Positions 1-6,131 of a stretch of DNA of 8,079 bases are shown piece after piece. The notes beneath the pieces were generated by a model. The model saw only the letters and a program-made list of their open reading frames with translations, was not told where the DNA came from and ran no database searches. The first letter of the stretch is position 1. Every line of letters starts with the position of its first letter. The translations under genes were made by a program, and so were the position numbers. The DNA is from Oscillospiraceae bacterium (lineage in GTDB: Bacteria; Bacillota_A; Clostridia; Oscillospirales; CAG-272), in assembly GCA_015063335.1 (NCBI GenBank), contig SVUH01000043.1, forward strand, positions 1-8,079. Direction: 5' to 3'.

Positions 1-42
1 TACGCAAACGTCGAGTATTCCGCGTTTTAATTGAATATCCAT
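1..42 (-). CDS. PadR-family transcriptional regulator, N-terminal 14 codons only (runs off window)
   Basis: The minus strand reads MDIQLKRGILDVCV with no stop up to the window edge. An N-terminus of the form M-x-(I/V)-Q-L-K-(K/R)-G-x-L-(D/E)-x-C-V is characteristic of small PadR-like winged-helix repressors of Firmicutes, where it forms the start of the first helix. The start is well supported: GGAG at 49-52 lies six bases ahead of the ATG. A consensus promoter and a mini-ORF leader lie upstream on the same strand. PadR-like proteins are usually repressors of about 100-180 residues, often autoregulated and often next to ABC exporters. The divergent ABC operon starting at 529 is therefore a candidate target, by inference from position. 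Only 14 residues are visible, so the family call rests on a short match. Confidence 0.6.
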   Translation of the reverse strand, partial: MDIQLKRGILDVCV

Positions 43-55
43 ATAAATCTCCATT

Positions 56-161
56 CCGCCGCCGGCGGCGGCACAAATAGCAATCGATGAATTTTGCTGC
101 GAAGGCAAAATTCGCGCGTGAAAAAGCATGCGTAACCGTTAGAAAGAAGTAACTTTCACGC
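56..161 (-). promoter_or_regulatory. Structured 5' leader of the PadR-type mRNA
   Basis: Three inverted repeats fill the untranslated region. GCGTGAAA (116-123) pairs with TTTCACGC (154-161), enclosing the leader ORF. GAATTTTGC (89-97) pairs perfectly with GCAAAATTC (105-113) around a 7-base loop. CCGCCGCCGGCGGCGG (56-71) is a perfect 16-base GC palindrome ending just before the PadR-type ribosome site. A shorter alternative stem, GCGAA (99-103) with TTCGC (111-115), would compete with the second hairpin. The repeats are seen directly. A switching function is inference. None of the hairpins has a T-run, so translation control is more likely than termination. Confidence 0.45.
139..159 (-). CDS. 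6-codon leader ORF (MKVTSF) ahead of the PadR-type gene
   Basis: A GTG codon at 159-157 is followed by AAA GTT ACT TCT TTC TAA. It sits six bases downstream of the best Shine-Dalgarno in the window (AAGGAGGGG, 166-174). With the promoter at 184-212 the transcript should start near 177, so this ribosome site lies almost at the 5' end of the mRNA. The distance from the leader stop to the PadR-type ATG is about 97 bases and is filled with hairpins. This arrangement resembles translational-attenuation leaders known from regulated resistance genes. No regulatory role is shown by the sequence itself, and the peptide may be incidental. Confidence 0.4.
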   Translation of the reverse strand: MKVTSF

Positions 162-183
162 TATACCCCTCCTTACGTAATAC

Positions 184-212
184 ATCATATCACGAAGTAT
201 TGTTTTTGTCAA
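184..212 (-). promoter_or_regulatory. Sigma-A promoter for the PadR-type gene
   Basis: On the minus strand a perfect -35 (TTGACA, 207-212) and a -10 (TATGAT, 184-189) are separated by exactly 17 bases. An A/T-rich tract (about 213-232) lies directly upstream of the -35 and could act as an UP element. The predicted start site is near 177, a few bases before the leader Shine-Dalgarno. Confidence 0.85.
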
Positions 213-427
213 GGGTTTTTTAAAAAAATTCAAAAAAACAAGAAAAGCTCCGGAAACTCAGCTTGTTTTTACCTTTGATTTGGTGAGCAAAGAAAAACAA
301 GTACCGTTTTGCGCAAAAGAATTGATAAGAAATTGCATTAGGGCTAATAATACACCATAATGTAAGAACAAACATAACTTTTAGGACAAAATCTTTTGTT
401 GTACGGTTTTAATTTGACTTAAAATCG
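213..427. other. Intergenic stretch with no gene between the divergent promoters
   Basis: No open frame here has a plausible start and ribosome site on either strand. Seen: an A/T-rich block (215-238); a hairpin AAAAACAAG (234-242) with CTTGTTTTT (262-270) and a 19-base loop, flanked by A/T runs on both sides, which could be a weak bidirectional terminator; and a 12-base palindrome TTTTGCGCAAAA (307-318). A second, weaker plus-strand promoter candidate is TTGATA (322-327) and AATAAT (346-351) with an 18-base spacer. None of these is assigned a function with confidence. Confidence 0.4.
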
Positions 428-456
428 TTGACTTTTGAGGGGCGTGGTGCTATAAT
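428..456 (+). promoter_or_regulatory. Sigma-A promoter of the lipoprotein/ABC operon
   Basis: TTGACT (428-433) and a perfect TATAAT (451-456) are separated by 17 bases, with a TGC extended -10 element (448-450). The transcript should begin near 463. A perfect 10-base palindrome, TGTATATACA (456-465), overlaps the end of the -10 and the expected start site and is well placed to be an operator. PadR-type repressors favour ATGT/ACAT-like inverted repeats, so this is a candidate site, unproven. Confidence 0.85.
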
Positions 457-466
457 GTATATACAA

Positions 467-535
467 ATGGGGATTCCCAAAATCTATTGTAATTTTATGG
501 AAAACGGGCACTATGCCTGTTTTCTGTTATGGTGA
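467..535 (+). CDS. Near-leaderless 22-codon upstream ORF ahead of the lipoprotein gene
   Basis: An ATG at 467, about four bases after the predicted transcription start, opens a frame beginning MGIPKIYCNF. It continues through a second ATG at 497 and ends GHYACFLLW at a TGA (533-535). The stop lies two bases before the lipoprotein ATG at 538 and overlaps the alternative ATG at 529. No Shine-Dalgarno precedes it, which fits leaderless initiation if it is translated at all. The 3' half of this frame contains a 10-bp hairpin (500-524). The layout suggests translational coupling to the lipoprotein gene, which itself has no good ribosome site. It could also be a chance frame or part of a dispersed repeat. 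Confidence 0.35.
   Translation: MGIPKIYCNFMENGHYACFLLW
500..524 (+). promoter_or_regulatory. Hairpin directly upstream of the lipoprotein start
   Basis: GAAAACGGGC (500-509) and GCCTGTTTTC (515-524) pair over 10 positions with one G-T wobble and a 5-base loop. The stem ends five bases before the ATG at 529. The following bases (TGTTATGG) are not a clean T-run, so it is a poor intrinsic terminator. It is better placed to control ribosome access or act as a weak attenuator. Confidence 0.45.
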
Positions 536-1848
536 ATATGAAAAAAAACGTATTAAAAAGGATTGTTTCCGTATTTTTGCTTTCATGCTCGATCTTTTGC
601 GCGGGATGTGCAGCCGATCAGGAGGATGATAAATATATGGACGGACAAAGATTCGAGGTGGAAGAAGAGAAGGTCTTCTATACCGACGAGCAGAAAAGGG
701 AATATACCGAAAAGATATTTTTCTTGGTTGAAGATCTGCTGTATTCGCAAAAGGGATTGATTCTCTCTGATGAGCAGAAGGAGAGCGCCAAGGCTGAAAT
801 CTTTGAGGATGTCGTTCCGATATTTGAAGAAAACGAAATAAGAGAAGAGGAGCTTGAAAAAATTTTTGCACTCAAGCTCGATTTTGTTGCGCCTGCGGAC
901 ATTTGTAAGAGCTATACCGACTGCGTGAATATCGTGGGAAGCGAGCGAACGGGCGGAATCGTCTACGGGGTGCTTGGCAAATGGTACGACTACAAAATAG
1001 AGCAATCGAGCCAAAAATATGATAAATACGGATATAGTAGATATCTTGAAGACATGCAGAGATATCAGCGACAGAAAAAAGAGCTCGAGAGCGATATCGG
1101 TAAAGAAAACATCTCCTCTGTCATAGGCATGGCGAACTTTATATGTATATCAACGGACAAAACGGGAGCGCTTGAAGGAGGTGGCCTTGACCTATTTCTC
1201 GGAGATAAAACGGACGGTTTTATCCTCAGCGTTTTACGCGAGCAGATAAAGGGCTTGCAAAGCTCTCAGATGAGCGCAAAGCAATGGGAAATTGCTACAA
1301 GGATAGCTTGTGAGATCATTTTGCTTGACAGCAATTACGATGAGCAGGTTGATGGGCTTATGAGGGAAGAATGGCGTGCGCTCGAGGAAAACATCCATAT
1401 AGCAGAGGAGCTTGGAGAGAGCATTCCCGCATTTTTGGATCTTTGCTCGGCGGCTGTGAAAAAAATGAGTGCTGAGGATATAGGCAGGCTCCGCGCGGCG
1501 AGCGGGGATGCCCGTATATCGATAATGTGCTCTGCCATAAGCAAATGCGAGAATGAATTTTTCGCGTGGGCTGAGGAAATAGAAAAAATATGTCTGAGCA
1601 CCGAGAGAGAAGCTGAGGCAATAGAATCCTTGGGAAAAACAGAAGAATTTGAAAGCTACAAGGCCGCGCGCAGGGATATCTCTGCGGCAGAGGTCTTTGA
1701 ATATATAAAGATTTGCGGAGCTTCAAGCGAAAGCGAGGTATCGCGCGCGGTGGAAGACCTGAGAAAAGCGGCAGAGGATCTCGCTTTTGGAATGGCACCG
1801 TATTTTACGTTCGCAGTCTGCACGTCGGGAGGATCTGTCAATGATTAA
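529..1848 (+). CDS. Acidic, helix-rich lipoprotein; first gene of the ABC exporter operon
   Basis: The protein is not recognised beyond its N-terminus. It starts MVNMKKNVLKRIVSVFLL, a charged n-region and hydrophobic core typical of a type II signal peptide, followed by FCAGC with the probable lipidated cysteine at residue 27. The -3 position is Cys rather than the usual Leu. After cleavage comes an acidic linker (ADQEDDKYMDG) and about 400 residues rich in Glu, Lys and Ala with long predicted helices. It lacks the biotinyl-lipoyl hairpin and barrel expected of a MacA/YknX-type adaptor. It should sit on the outer face of the membrane. The ATG at 538 (fourth codon) is an equally good start, and neither has a clear Shine-Dalgarno. 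Its last 8 bases overlap the ATPase gene, so the two are translationally coupled. By context it is an accessory or substrate-binding partner of the ABC system. Confidence 0.85.
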   Translation: MVNMKKNVLKRIVSVFLLSCSIFCAGCAADQEDDKYMDGQRFEVEEEKVFYTDEQKREYTEKIFFLVEDLLYSQKGLILSDEQKESAKAEIFEDVVPIFEENEIREEELEKIFALKLDFVAPADICKSYTDCVNIVGSERTGGIVYGVLGKWYDYKIEQSSQKYDKYGYSRYLEDMQRYQRQKKELESDIGKENISSVIGMANFICISTDKTGALEGGGLDLFLGDKTDGFILSVLREQIKGLQSSQMSAKQWEIATRIACEIILLDSNYDEQVDGLMREEWRALEENIHIAEELGESIPAFLDLCSAAVKKMSAEDIGRLRAASGDARISIMCSAISKCENEFFAWAEEIEKICLSTEREAEAIESLGKTEEFESYKAARRDISAAEVFEYIKICGASSESEVSRAVEDLRKAAEDLAFGMAPYFTFAVCTSGGSVND

Positions 1849-2494
1849 AGCAATATCCCTGGAAAAAAGCTACGGTAATAACAGAATCATAAAAAACGTG
1901 GGGCTTAACGTCGACCGAGGAGAATTCGTGTCGATTATGGGAAAGAGCGGCAGTGGAAAGAGCACTCTTCTTGCGCTTTTGTCGGGTTCTCTCGCGCCTG
2001 ATTCGGGCGAGGTATATCTCGACGGTGAGAGTATAATCGGAATAAGCGACAAAAAACTTGCAAAGCTGCGCAGAACCAAGCTTGGCTTTGTGTATCAATC
2101 ACTAAATCTTATTCCCACCCTCAATGCACGGGACAATATACTGCTTCCGCTGTATCTTAACCGCGAGAGCAGGGAGGAATCTGAGGAAAGACTGATACAA
2201 ACGGTAAAATTTCTTGAAATAGAGAGCTTGCTGAAAAAATTTCCCGCCGAGCTTTCGGGAGGACAAAGGCAGAGAGTTGCAATAGCGAGAGGGCTTATAC
2301 ATTCTCCGCAAATAATTATGCTGGACGAGCCCACGGGCAGTCTTGACAGCAAGACCACGACGTCCGTAATGGAGCTTTTGTGTAAGATAAACTCCGAGAA
2401 GGGAGTTACTATTCTGCAAGTTACTCACAGCGAAGACGCGGCGGCATATTCTGACAGAATAATACGAATGTCCGACGGCGAGGTCTTAAGCTGA
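1841..2494 (+). CDS. ABC transporter ATP-binding protein, MacB/LolD type
   Basis: This 217-residue cytoplasmic ATPase should power the permease encoded next to it. All nucleotide-binding motifs are intact: Walker A GKSGSGKST (34-42), Q-loop Gln86 in FVYQSLNLIP, signature LSGGQRQR (138-145), Walker B IIMLDEP with catalytic Glu163, D-loop SLD (167-169), and switch His196 in VTHSE. The Q-loop region and the short length match the MacB/LolD/FtsE-like group, which pairs with FtsX-fold permeases and works by mechanotransmission, not by conventional transport through the membrane. The start at 1841 is chosen because the family start (MIKAISLEKSYG) begins there and GGGAGGA (1827-1833) is seven bases upstream. 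An in-frame ATG at 1787 would add 18 unrelated residues. The gene overlaps the lipoprotein gene by 8 bases and the permease gene by 1 base. Confidence 0.95.
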   Translation: MIKAISLEKSYGNNRIIKNVGLNVDRGEFVSIMGKSGSGKSTLLALLSGSLAPDSGEVYLDGESIIGISDKKLAKLRRTKLGFVYQSLNLIPTLNARDNILLPLYLNRESREESEERLIQTVKFLEIESLLKKFPAELSGGQRQRVAIARGLIHSPQIIMLDEPTGSLDSKTTTSVMELLCKINSEKGVTILQVTHSEDAAAYSDRIIRMSDGEVLS

Positions 2495-4821
2495 TGAGGA
2501 TATATTTAAAACATATATGGCGTACGATAAAAGCGCACCCATTGCAGCCGATACTGATACTTTTGACGGTAATGTTATCCGTCGGAGTAGCTGTAACTGC
2601 GTTCAGGTTCCAATTCGCTTTTGAGGACTATGCCAAAAATCTTGAGGACGAGCGGAGAGCGCTTGGAGATATAACGGTGTCGCTGAGTTACGACTCAGAG
2701 GAGAGGCTATTGTTTGCAGACGATGCAAAAGAGATAGTCGGGGATTATGGAGAGGTGCTCGGGCAATACGTTCTGACGGGATTTATGACCGAGGGAAGCA
2801 AAAGAACAGGTGTTACGGTCTGTGCGCTTGATCTGTTGGCGGCAGACAGGTATTTTCAGTTCAAATACCTTGAGTACGGCAAATTTACTTCTTCAAATAT
2901 CGATTCTTCGGTGATAATAAGCGAAAGCTTTGCCGAAAAAAACAAGTTGAGTGTTGGCGACGAGATAGAGCTTTCGATGCTTGGAGAGCAGGTAAAATAT
3001 TCCGTGCAGGGAATAGCAAGGGATATGGGCTGTCTTGTGTCGGGTGACGTTATGATCTCGCATGCGTCCGCGGTGAGATTGCTCGCACAAAGATCTCCCG
3101 AAATAGCGGCTCTTGGCGATAGCTTCGAGCCCGCAAACAAGATAATGATAAAAATATATGACAAGAGCGACGTTGAGCGGGTATTTTTGATGCTCAAATC
3201 AAGCGATGAGTTTTGCGACGATTACGTGGAGGACACGGCGCTTGATTCCTCGGTCGATATGGGTCTTGTTGCGAAAAGGATGGGAGTGGCATTGCCTACG
3301 GTTTTGCTCACGCTTTTGTCTGCGGTTCTTTTGATCACGGCGCTGGCGGCGCTTGACTCCCGAAGAGCGCATGAATATGCTCTTTTCAGAACAGCAGGGG
3401 CGGACGTCGTTCGCTTGTCAGCGCTGCGCCTCACGGAAAGCTCGATCTATGCGCTCATTGGCGGAGCGATGGGCGTTTTACTTGCAAAACCGATGCTTGT
3501 GGGAGTCAGCTCGCTCTTTGAGTGGCAAAAAACTGCCGTTGAGGTAGAGTGGAGCGGCGCGCTGTTCGGATTTTTAATGGCGTATCTGCTTATGGTCGGA
3601 TGTACCTTGACGAATATATTAAAGCAAAAAGGAGCCGAGCTTTACACGGAGACGTCTCACGGGGAATATTACGGACTCAGAAGCGGCTCTGCTGGGGCAT
3701 TCATTCTGTTTTCTTGCGCTTTCGCGGTATCCACGGCGGTTACACTTGCCCTGCCCGCAGGCAAAAGAATGATACCGTCAGCAGTGGCAGTGTGTTGTCT
3801 GACGGTGGTGGCATATACGGGCACACCGTATGCAGTAAAGTGGTTCTCTCGGTTGATACAGAAGCTTATAAACCGACGTCGCCCGATGCCGCAGCTTCTT
3901 TTGGCGCAAAAGAATATAGAAAACAATTTTTCGATAAAGCACGTGAGCAGGCAACTAACGGTGCTGCTCTCGCTCCTTGCGGTTATATTTACGTGCTGTA
4001 ATGCAATAGCAATCCAACAGCGACAGTTCGAGGATGCGTTTAAGGGCGAGCTGTTGGCATATAATATGCCCGAATCTGTCGCCGATGAGCTAAAGGAAAC
4101 TCAGCAGGCGCAAGGTACAGTACAGTTTGCGATACACCCCGATGCAACGGTCAACGAAAAATATTCCATAATACTTTTTTCGGCGCAGGGGGACGTTGAT
4201 AAGTGTCTGAATAATGAGGTGCTGTCTAAAAAGCTTCCCGAAGAGGGAGAGATCGTCGTGTCGAAGGGAATTGCAGTCCTGCTTGGCGCAAGCGTAGGAG
4301 ATAGCGTGAATGTCAGCGTACAAGGCAACCTTCATACGTTCATCGTAAGCGACGTAATCAAGGAGAGCGCAAATATAGGATACGTTTCCTCCGATGTTGT
4401 CGGGGAAGGAGAAAGGCTATGGTGTATCCGCGCGTCGACTCCTGATGAGGCAGCGTGTGAGAGGATAATAGACAGCTTGAATTCAAGAGGCGTTCTTGCG
4501 GTGTATTCAAAAGAATACGAAATTAGGGGATTTGATACCGTGGTCGGCTTTACAGAGCTGATATTCTGGACGGCTGTGGTCGCGATCCTGATCTCCCTTG
4601 CGGGTTGCTTGAATATGATCTTTGAGGCGTATCGGGTGCGAAATCACGAAAGGCACATTTTGAATCTTTCGGGAATGGAGAGAAAAAAGATTCGCGTTAT
4701 GGGTTTGTATGAGGGGCTTACGGTAGTATTTACCTCTTTGATCCTTTCGCTCTTTTTCGGAGGACTCCTGTGCATACTTGTAAACATGTGCGTTCAGTCG
4801 TTCGGATTCGTGCTGCTTTAA
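2494..4821 (+). CDS. ABC transporter permease, FtsX fold, with two extracytoplasmic domains
   Basis: This 775-residue integral membrane protein is the permease half of the ABC system. TM1 lies about 17-38. A large extracytoplasmic domain (about 42-262) carries a MacB-core-like motif, VIISESFAEKNKLSVGDEIEL (139-160 region). TM2-4 lie about 265-287, 316-338 and 354-375, with the FtsX coupling loop RRAHEYALFRTAGA (290-303). TM5-7 lie about 400-421, 427-448 and 488-508. A second extracytoplasmic domain (about 510-684) repeats the motif as EIVVSKGIAVLLGASVGDSV (586-605). TM8 and TM9 lie about 686-709 and 741-763, with a second coupling loop (714-738). The repeats indicate internal duplication of an FtsX module. 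The C-terminus stops at SFGFVLL, where a last TM helix is normally expected. Start and ATPase stop overlap as TGATG. A weak GGCGAGG (2477-2483) precedes it. The substrate is unknown. Confidence 0.92.
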   Translation: MRIYLKHIWRTIKAHPLQPILILLTVMLSVGVAVTAFRFQFAFEDYAKNLEDERRALGDITVSLSYDSEERLLFADDAKEIVGDYGEVLGQYVLTGFMTEGSKRTGVTVCALDLLAADRYFQFKYLEYGKFTSSNIDSSVIISESFAEKNKLSVGDEIELSMLGEQVKYSVQGIARDMGCLVSGDVMISHASAVRLLAQRSPEIAALGDSFEPANKIMIKIYDKSDVERVFLMLKSSDEFCDDYVEDTALDSSVDMGLVAKRMGVALPTVLLTLLSAVLLITALAALDSRRAHEYALFRTAGADVVRLSALRLTESSIYALIGGAMGVLLAKPMLVGVSSLFEWQKTAVEVEWSGALFGFLMAYLLMVGCTLTNILKQKGAELYTETSHGEYYGLRSGSAGAFILFSCAFAVSTAVTLALPAGKRMIPSAVAVCCLTVVAYTGTPYAVKWFSRLIQKLINRRRPMPQLLLAQKNIENNFSIKHVSRQLTVLLSLLAVIFTCCNAIAIQQRQFEDAFKGELLAYNMPESVADELKETQQAQGTVQFAIHPDATVNEKYSIILFSAQGDVDKCLNNEVLSKKLPEEGEIVVSKGIAVLLGASVGDSVNVSVQGNLHTFIVSDVIKESANIGYVSSDVVGEGERLWCIRASTPDEAACERIIDSLNSRGVLAVYSKEYEIRGFDTVVGFTELIFWTAVVAILISLAGCLNMIFEAYRVRNHERHILNLSGMERKKIRVMGLYEGLTVVFTSLILSLFFGGLLCILVNMCVQSFGFVLL

Positions 4822-4834
4822 AGATACCAAAATA

Positions 4835-4862
4835 AAAAAGCCCTTTTGCAAAAGGGCTTTTT
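4835..4862. terminator. Bidirectional intrinsic terminator closing the ABC operon
   Basis: AAAAAGCCCTTTT (4835-4847) and AAAAGGGCTTTTT (4850-4862) form a perfect 13-bp stem with a 2-base nominal loop. T-runs lie on both strands. It starts 13 bases after the permease stop codon. It would also stop minus-strand transcription coming through the dehydrogenase remnant. Confidence 0.93.
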
Positions 4863-4880
4863 GTTATATTGAAATAAATT

Positions 4881-5060
4881 TTACAGCGTAGAGCCGAAGT
4901 CGGCAACTATGGTCTGACCTGTGATCGCTCTCGATTCGTCGGATGCGAAGAAGAGAAGCATATTTGCGACGTCGTCGGGCATGCAAGGCTGAACCTTGAG
5001 GTCGCTGTTCGAGTTGGAGAACATGTTGGCGTTGACCATTTTTGATATAAGTGTACCGCT
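4881..5060 (-). pseudogene. 3' remnant of a short-chain dehydrogenase/reductase (SDR) gene
   Basis: The last roughly 55 residues encode PDDVANMLLFFASDESRAI followed by TGQTIVADFGSTL and a stop. This is the classical C-terminal signature of SDR oxidoreductases: P-x-D-V-A, L-F-x-A-S-D-E-S, I-T-G-Q, D-x-G. The frame stays open to 5126 but the 20-odd upstream residues have no SDR character. The whole Rossmann fold, the TGxxxGxG cofactor motif and the catalytic Ser-Tyr-Lys are absent. Full-length SDRs have about 250 residues, so roughly four-fifths is gone. An ATG at 5039 has only a distant AAGGAG, so expression is doubtful. The fragment lies between two strong terminators and is probably a deletion relic. 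Confidence 0.75.
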
Positions 5061-5115
5061 CCTTTTTGCAGCAGATTTTAAAGTTTTACTAATGTGGCTA
5101 CCAAACGCTTTTGAG

Positions 5116-5159
5116 AAAAAAAACAACCCTTACCAATGTTTTCATTGGTAAGGGTTGTT
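5116..5159 (-). terminator. Strong intrinsic terminator of the 236-residue membrane protein gene
   Basis: AACAACCCTTACCAATG (5122-5138) and its exact complement (5143-5159) form a perfect 17-bp stem around a 4-base loop. On the minus strand it is followed directly by a run of T (complement of the A-run 5116-5123). It begins 14 bases beyond the stop codon of the gene at 5174-5884, which fixes its orientation and owner. Confidence 0.94.
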
Positions 5160-5173
5160 GCGATATTATGTGT

Positions 5174-5884
5174 TTATTCTGCTTCAGGGGTTACATCTGC
5201 TATCTCTGCTTTTGCTTTGGGATGACGGGCGAAACCAATCAACGAATAGAGAACGGAGAACGACATGTGGAGACTCAAATAGGTAGGATAGATACCAATA
5301 AAGAATGAGTAGAAGAAATATCTTTCCAGGTAGTCTTTATACAGGTCTGCATAATGAATGACACCGTGAATAAACGGAATCAGAACTAAAATCAAACCGC
5401 CGATAATGACGTAAACAACGGGCAAATACTGATACTTGCCATTGACCTCGATGGAAATATCATCAACCTTGTTAAGCAACAGGTGGAATTTGAATCCGCC
5501 CAAAGACCAAACAAAGAGTAGGAAAGAGAGCATTGCGTATGCAGGCAACAGAAGAACGAGCAAGAAGGACATGAAACCGTAAAGTGCGAACACAGCAGGC
5601 CAAGAAATCAAATAAATGATGGCTTGTGTAGCATGCTTTACTTCTTTGCCCTCGCCCCTTACAATTTCGTGCAAATACTTAACGGGAGACGAAACTACCG
5701 CAAACAAGAATGCAAGGCCGCCGAATATTGCCGTTGCCATAAAGCTGGCAATGACTACGGGAATCATCAAAATTCCTGTAAACACAGCCAAAGAAGTGGA
5801 CATAGCTTTGTACTTCTTGAATTTAAATGCCTCTTTGAGCAAGGTGGTCATTTTCTGCAAAAAGTCGATTTCAAACAGGTTCAT
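5174..5884 (-). CDS. Multi-pass integral membrane protein of unknown function
   Basis: The 236-residue product is not recognised. It opens with an amphipathic segment (1-28) rich in Lys and Phe. Hydrophobic spans follow at about 30-66 (one or two helices), 86-107, 107-130, 153-177 and 188-217. Its tail is short and charged, with alternating Ala/Glu (220-236). Soluble stretches are small: HEIVRGEGKEVKH (72-84) and a segment around NKVDDISIEVNGKYQY (138-153). No enzymatic motif, signal cleavage site or known transporter signature is visible. The start is firm: AAGGAGA lies about nine bases before the ATG. It is a single-gene transcription unit, with its own consensus promoter upstream and a perfect terminator downstream, which implies constitutive or simple expression. 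It may be a narrowly conserved clostridial membrane protein, but that is a guess. Confidence 0.85.
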   Translation of the reverse strand: MNLFEIDFLQKMTTLLKEAFKFKKYKAMSTSLAVFTGILMIPVVIASFMATAIFGGLAFLFAVVSSPVKYLHEIVRGEGKEVKHATQAIIYLISWPAVFALYGFMSFLLVLLLPAYAMLSFLLFVWSLGGFKFHLLLNKVDDISIEVNGKYQYLPVVYVIIGGLILVLIPFIHGVIHYADLYKDYLERYFFYSFFIGIYPTYLSLHMSFSVLYSLIGFARHPKAKAEIADVTPEAE

Positions 5885-5920
5885 AACAAAATTCTCCTTT
5901 TTTTGATTTTATTTTACTTT

Positions 5921-5949
5921 ATTCTACCACTTAAAGCATAAAATGTCAA
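5921..5949 (-). promoter_or_regulatory. Sigma-A promoter of the 236-residue membrane protein gene
   Basis: On the minus strand TTGACA (5944-5949) and TAGAAT (5921-5926) are separated by 17 bases. This places the start near 5914, giving a roughly 30-base A/T-rich leader with the AAGGAGA ribosome site. No operator-like repeat is seen at the -10. Confidence 0.88.
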
Positions 5950-6036
5950 CAGGTTTTAAAAAAACAAGAACATTTAACTGTTTTTTAGGTTTATAGAAGC
6001 AAATATGGTATAAATTTAGCCTCAAAAACAACAAAA

Positions 6037-6068
6037 ACAGCCCTGTGAAAATAATATCACAAGGCTGT
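6037..6068 (-). terminator. Intrinsic terminator of the 433-residue membrane protein gene
   Basis: ACAGCC-C-TGTGA (6037-6048) pairs with TCACA-A-GGCTGT (6057-6068), leaving one internal mismatch and an 8-base loop. On the minus strand a T-rich tail follows (complement of 6023-6036). It lies about 63 bases past the stop codon at 6132 and before the promoter of the next gene. Confidence 0.85.
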
Positions 6069-6131
6069 ATTATTTATTAGCTATTAGCGGAATAAATATA
6101 AGAAGTTTGCGACAATATCATCAAAGAATAA

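Noticed and set aside
322..351. Second plus-strand promoter (TTGATA, 18-base spacer, AATAAT) as a main promoter for the operon
   Set aside because: The 428-456 promoter is far closer to consensus and nearer the gene. The weaker one is kept only as a remark in the intergenic entry.
583..1014. Long antisense open frame opposite the lipoprotein gene
   Set aside because: It has no ribosome site or promoter, and its composition mirrors the sense codons of a well-supported gene.
1787..1840. In-frame upstream ATG that would add 18 residues to the ABC ATPase
   Set aside because: The added residues lie in the lipoprotein coding region, have no ABC character and no ribosome site. The family start and GGGAGGA support 1841.
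3549..4001. 150-codon plus-strand frame inside the permease gene
   Set aside because: It is a shifted frame within a clear FtsX-type coding sequence, with Arg/Cys-rich low-sense content and no start signals.
5061..5126. Extension of the dehydrogenase remnant to an ATG at 5126
   Set aside because: The extra residues show no SDR similarity and overlap the terminator of the neighbouring gene. The open frame is fortuitous.
5122..5159. Perfect 17-bp inverted repeat considered as a mobile-element end or recombination site
   Set aside because: The 4-base loop, adjacent T-run and position right after a stop codon fit an intrinsic terminator fully.
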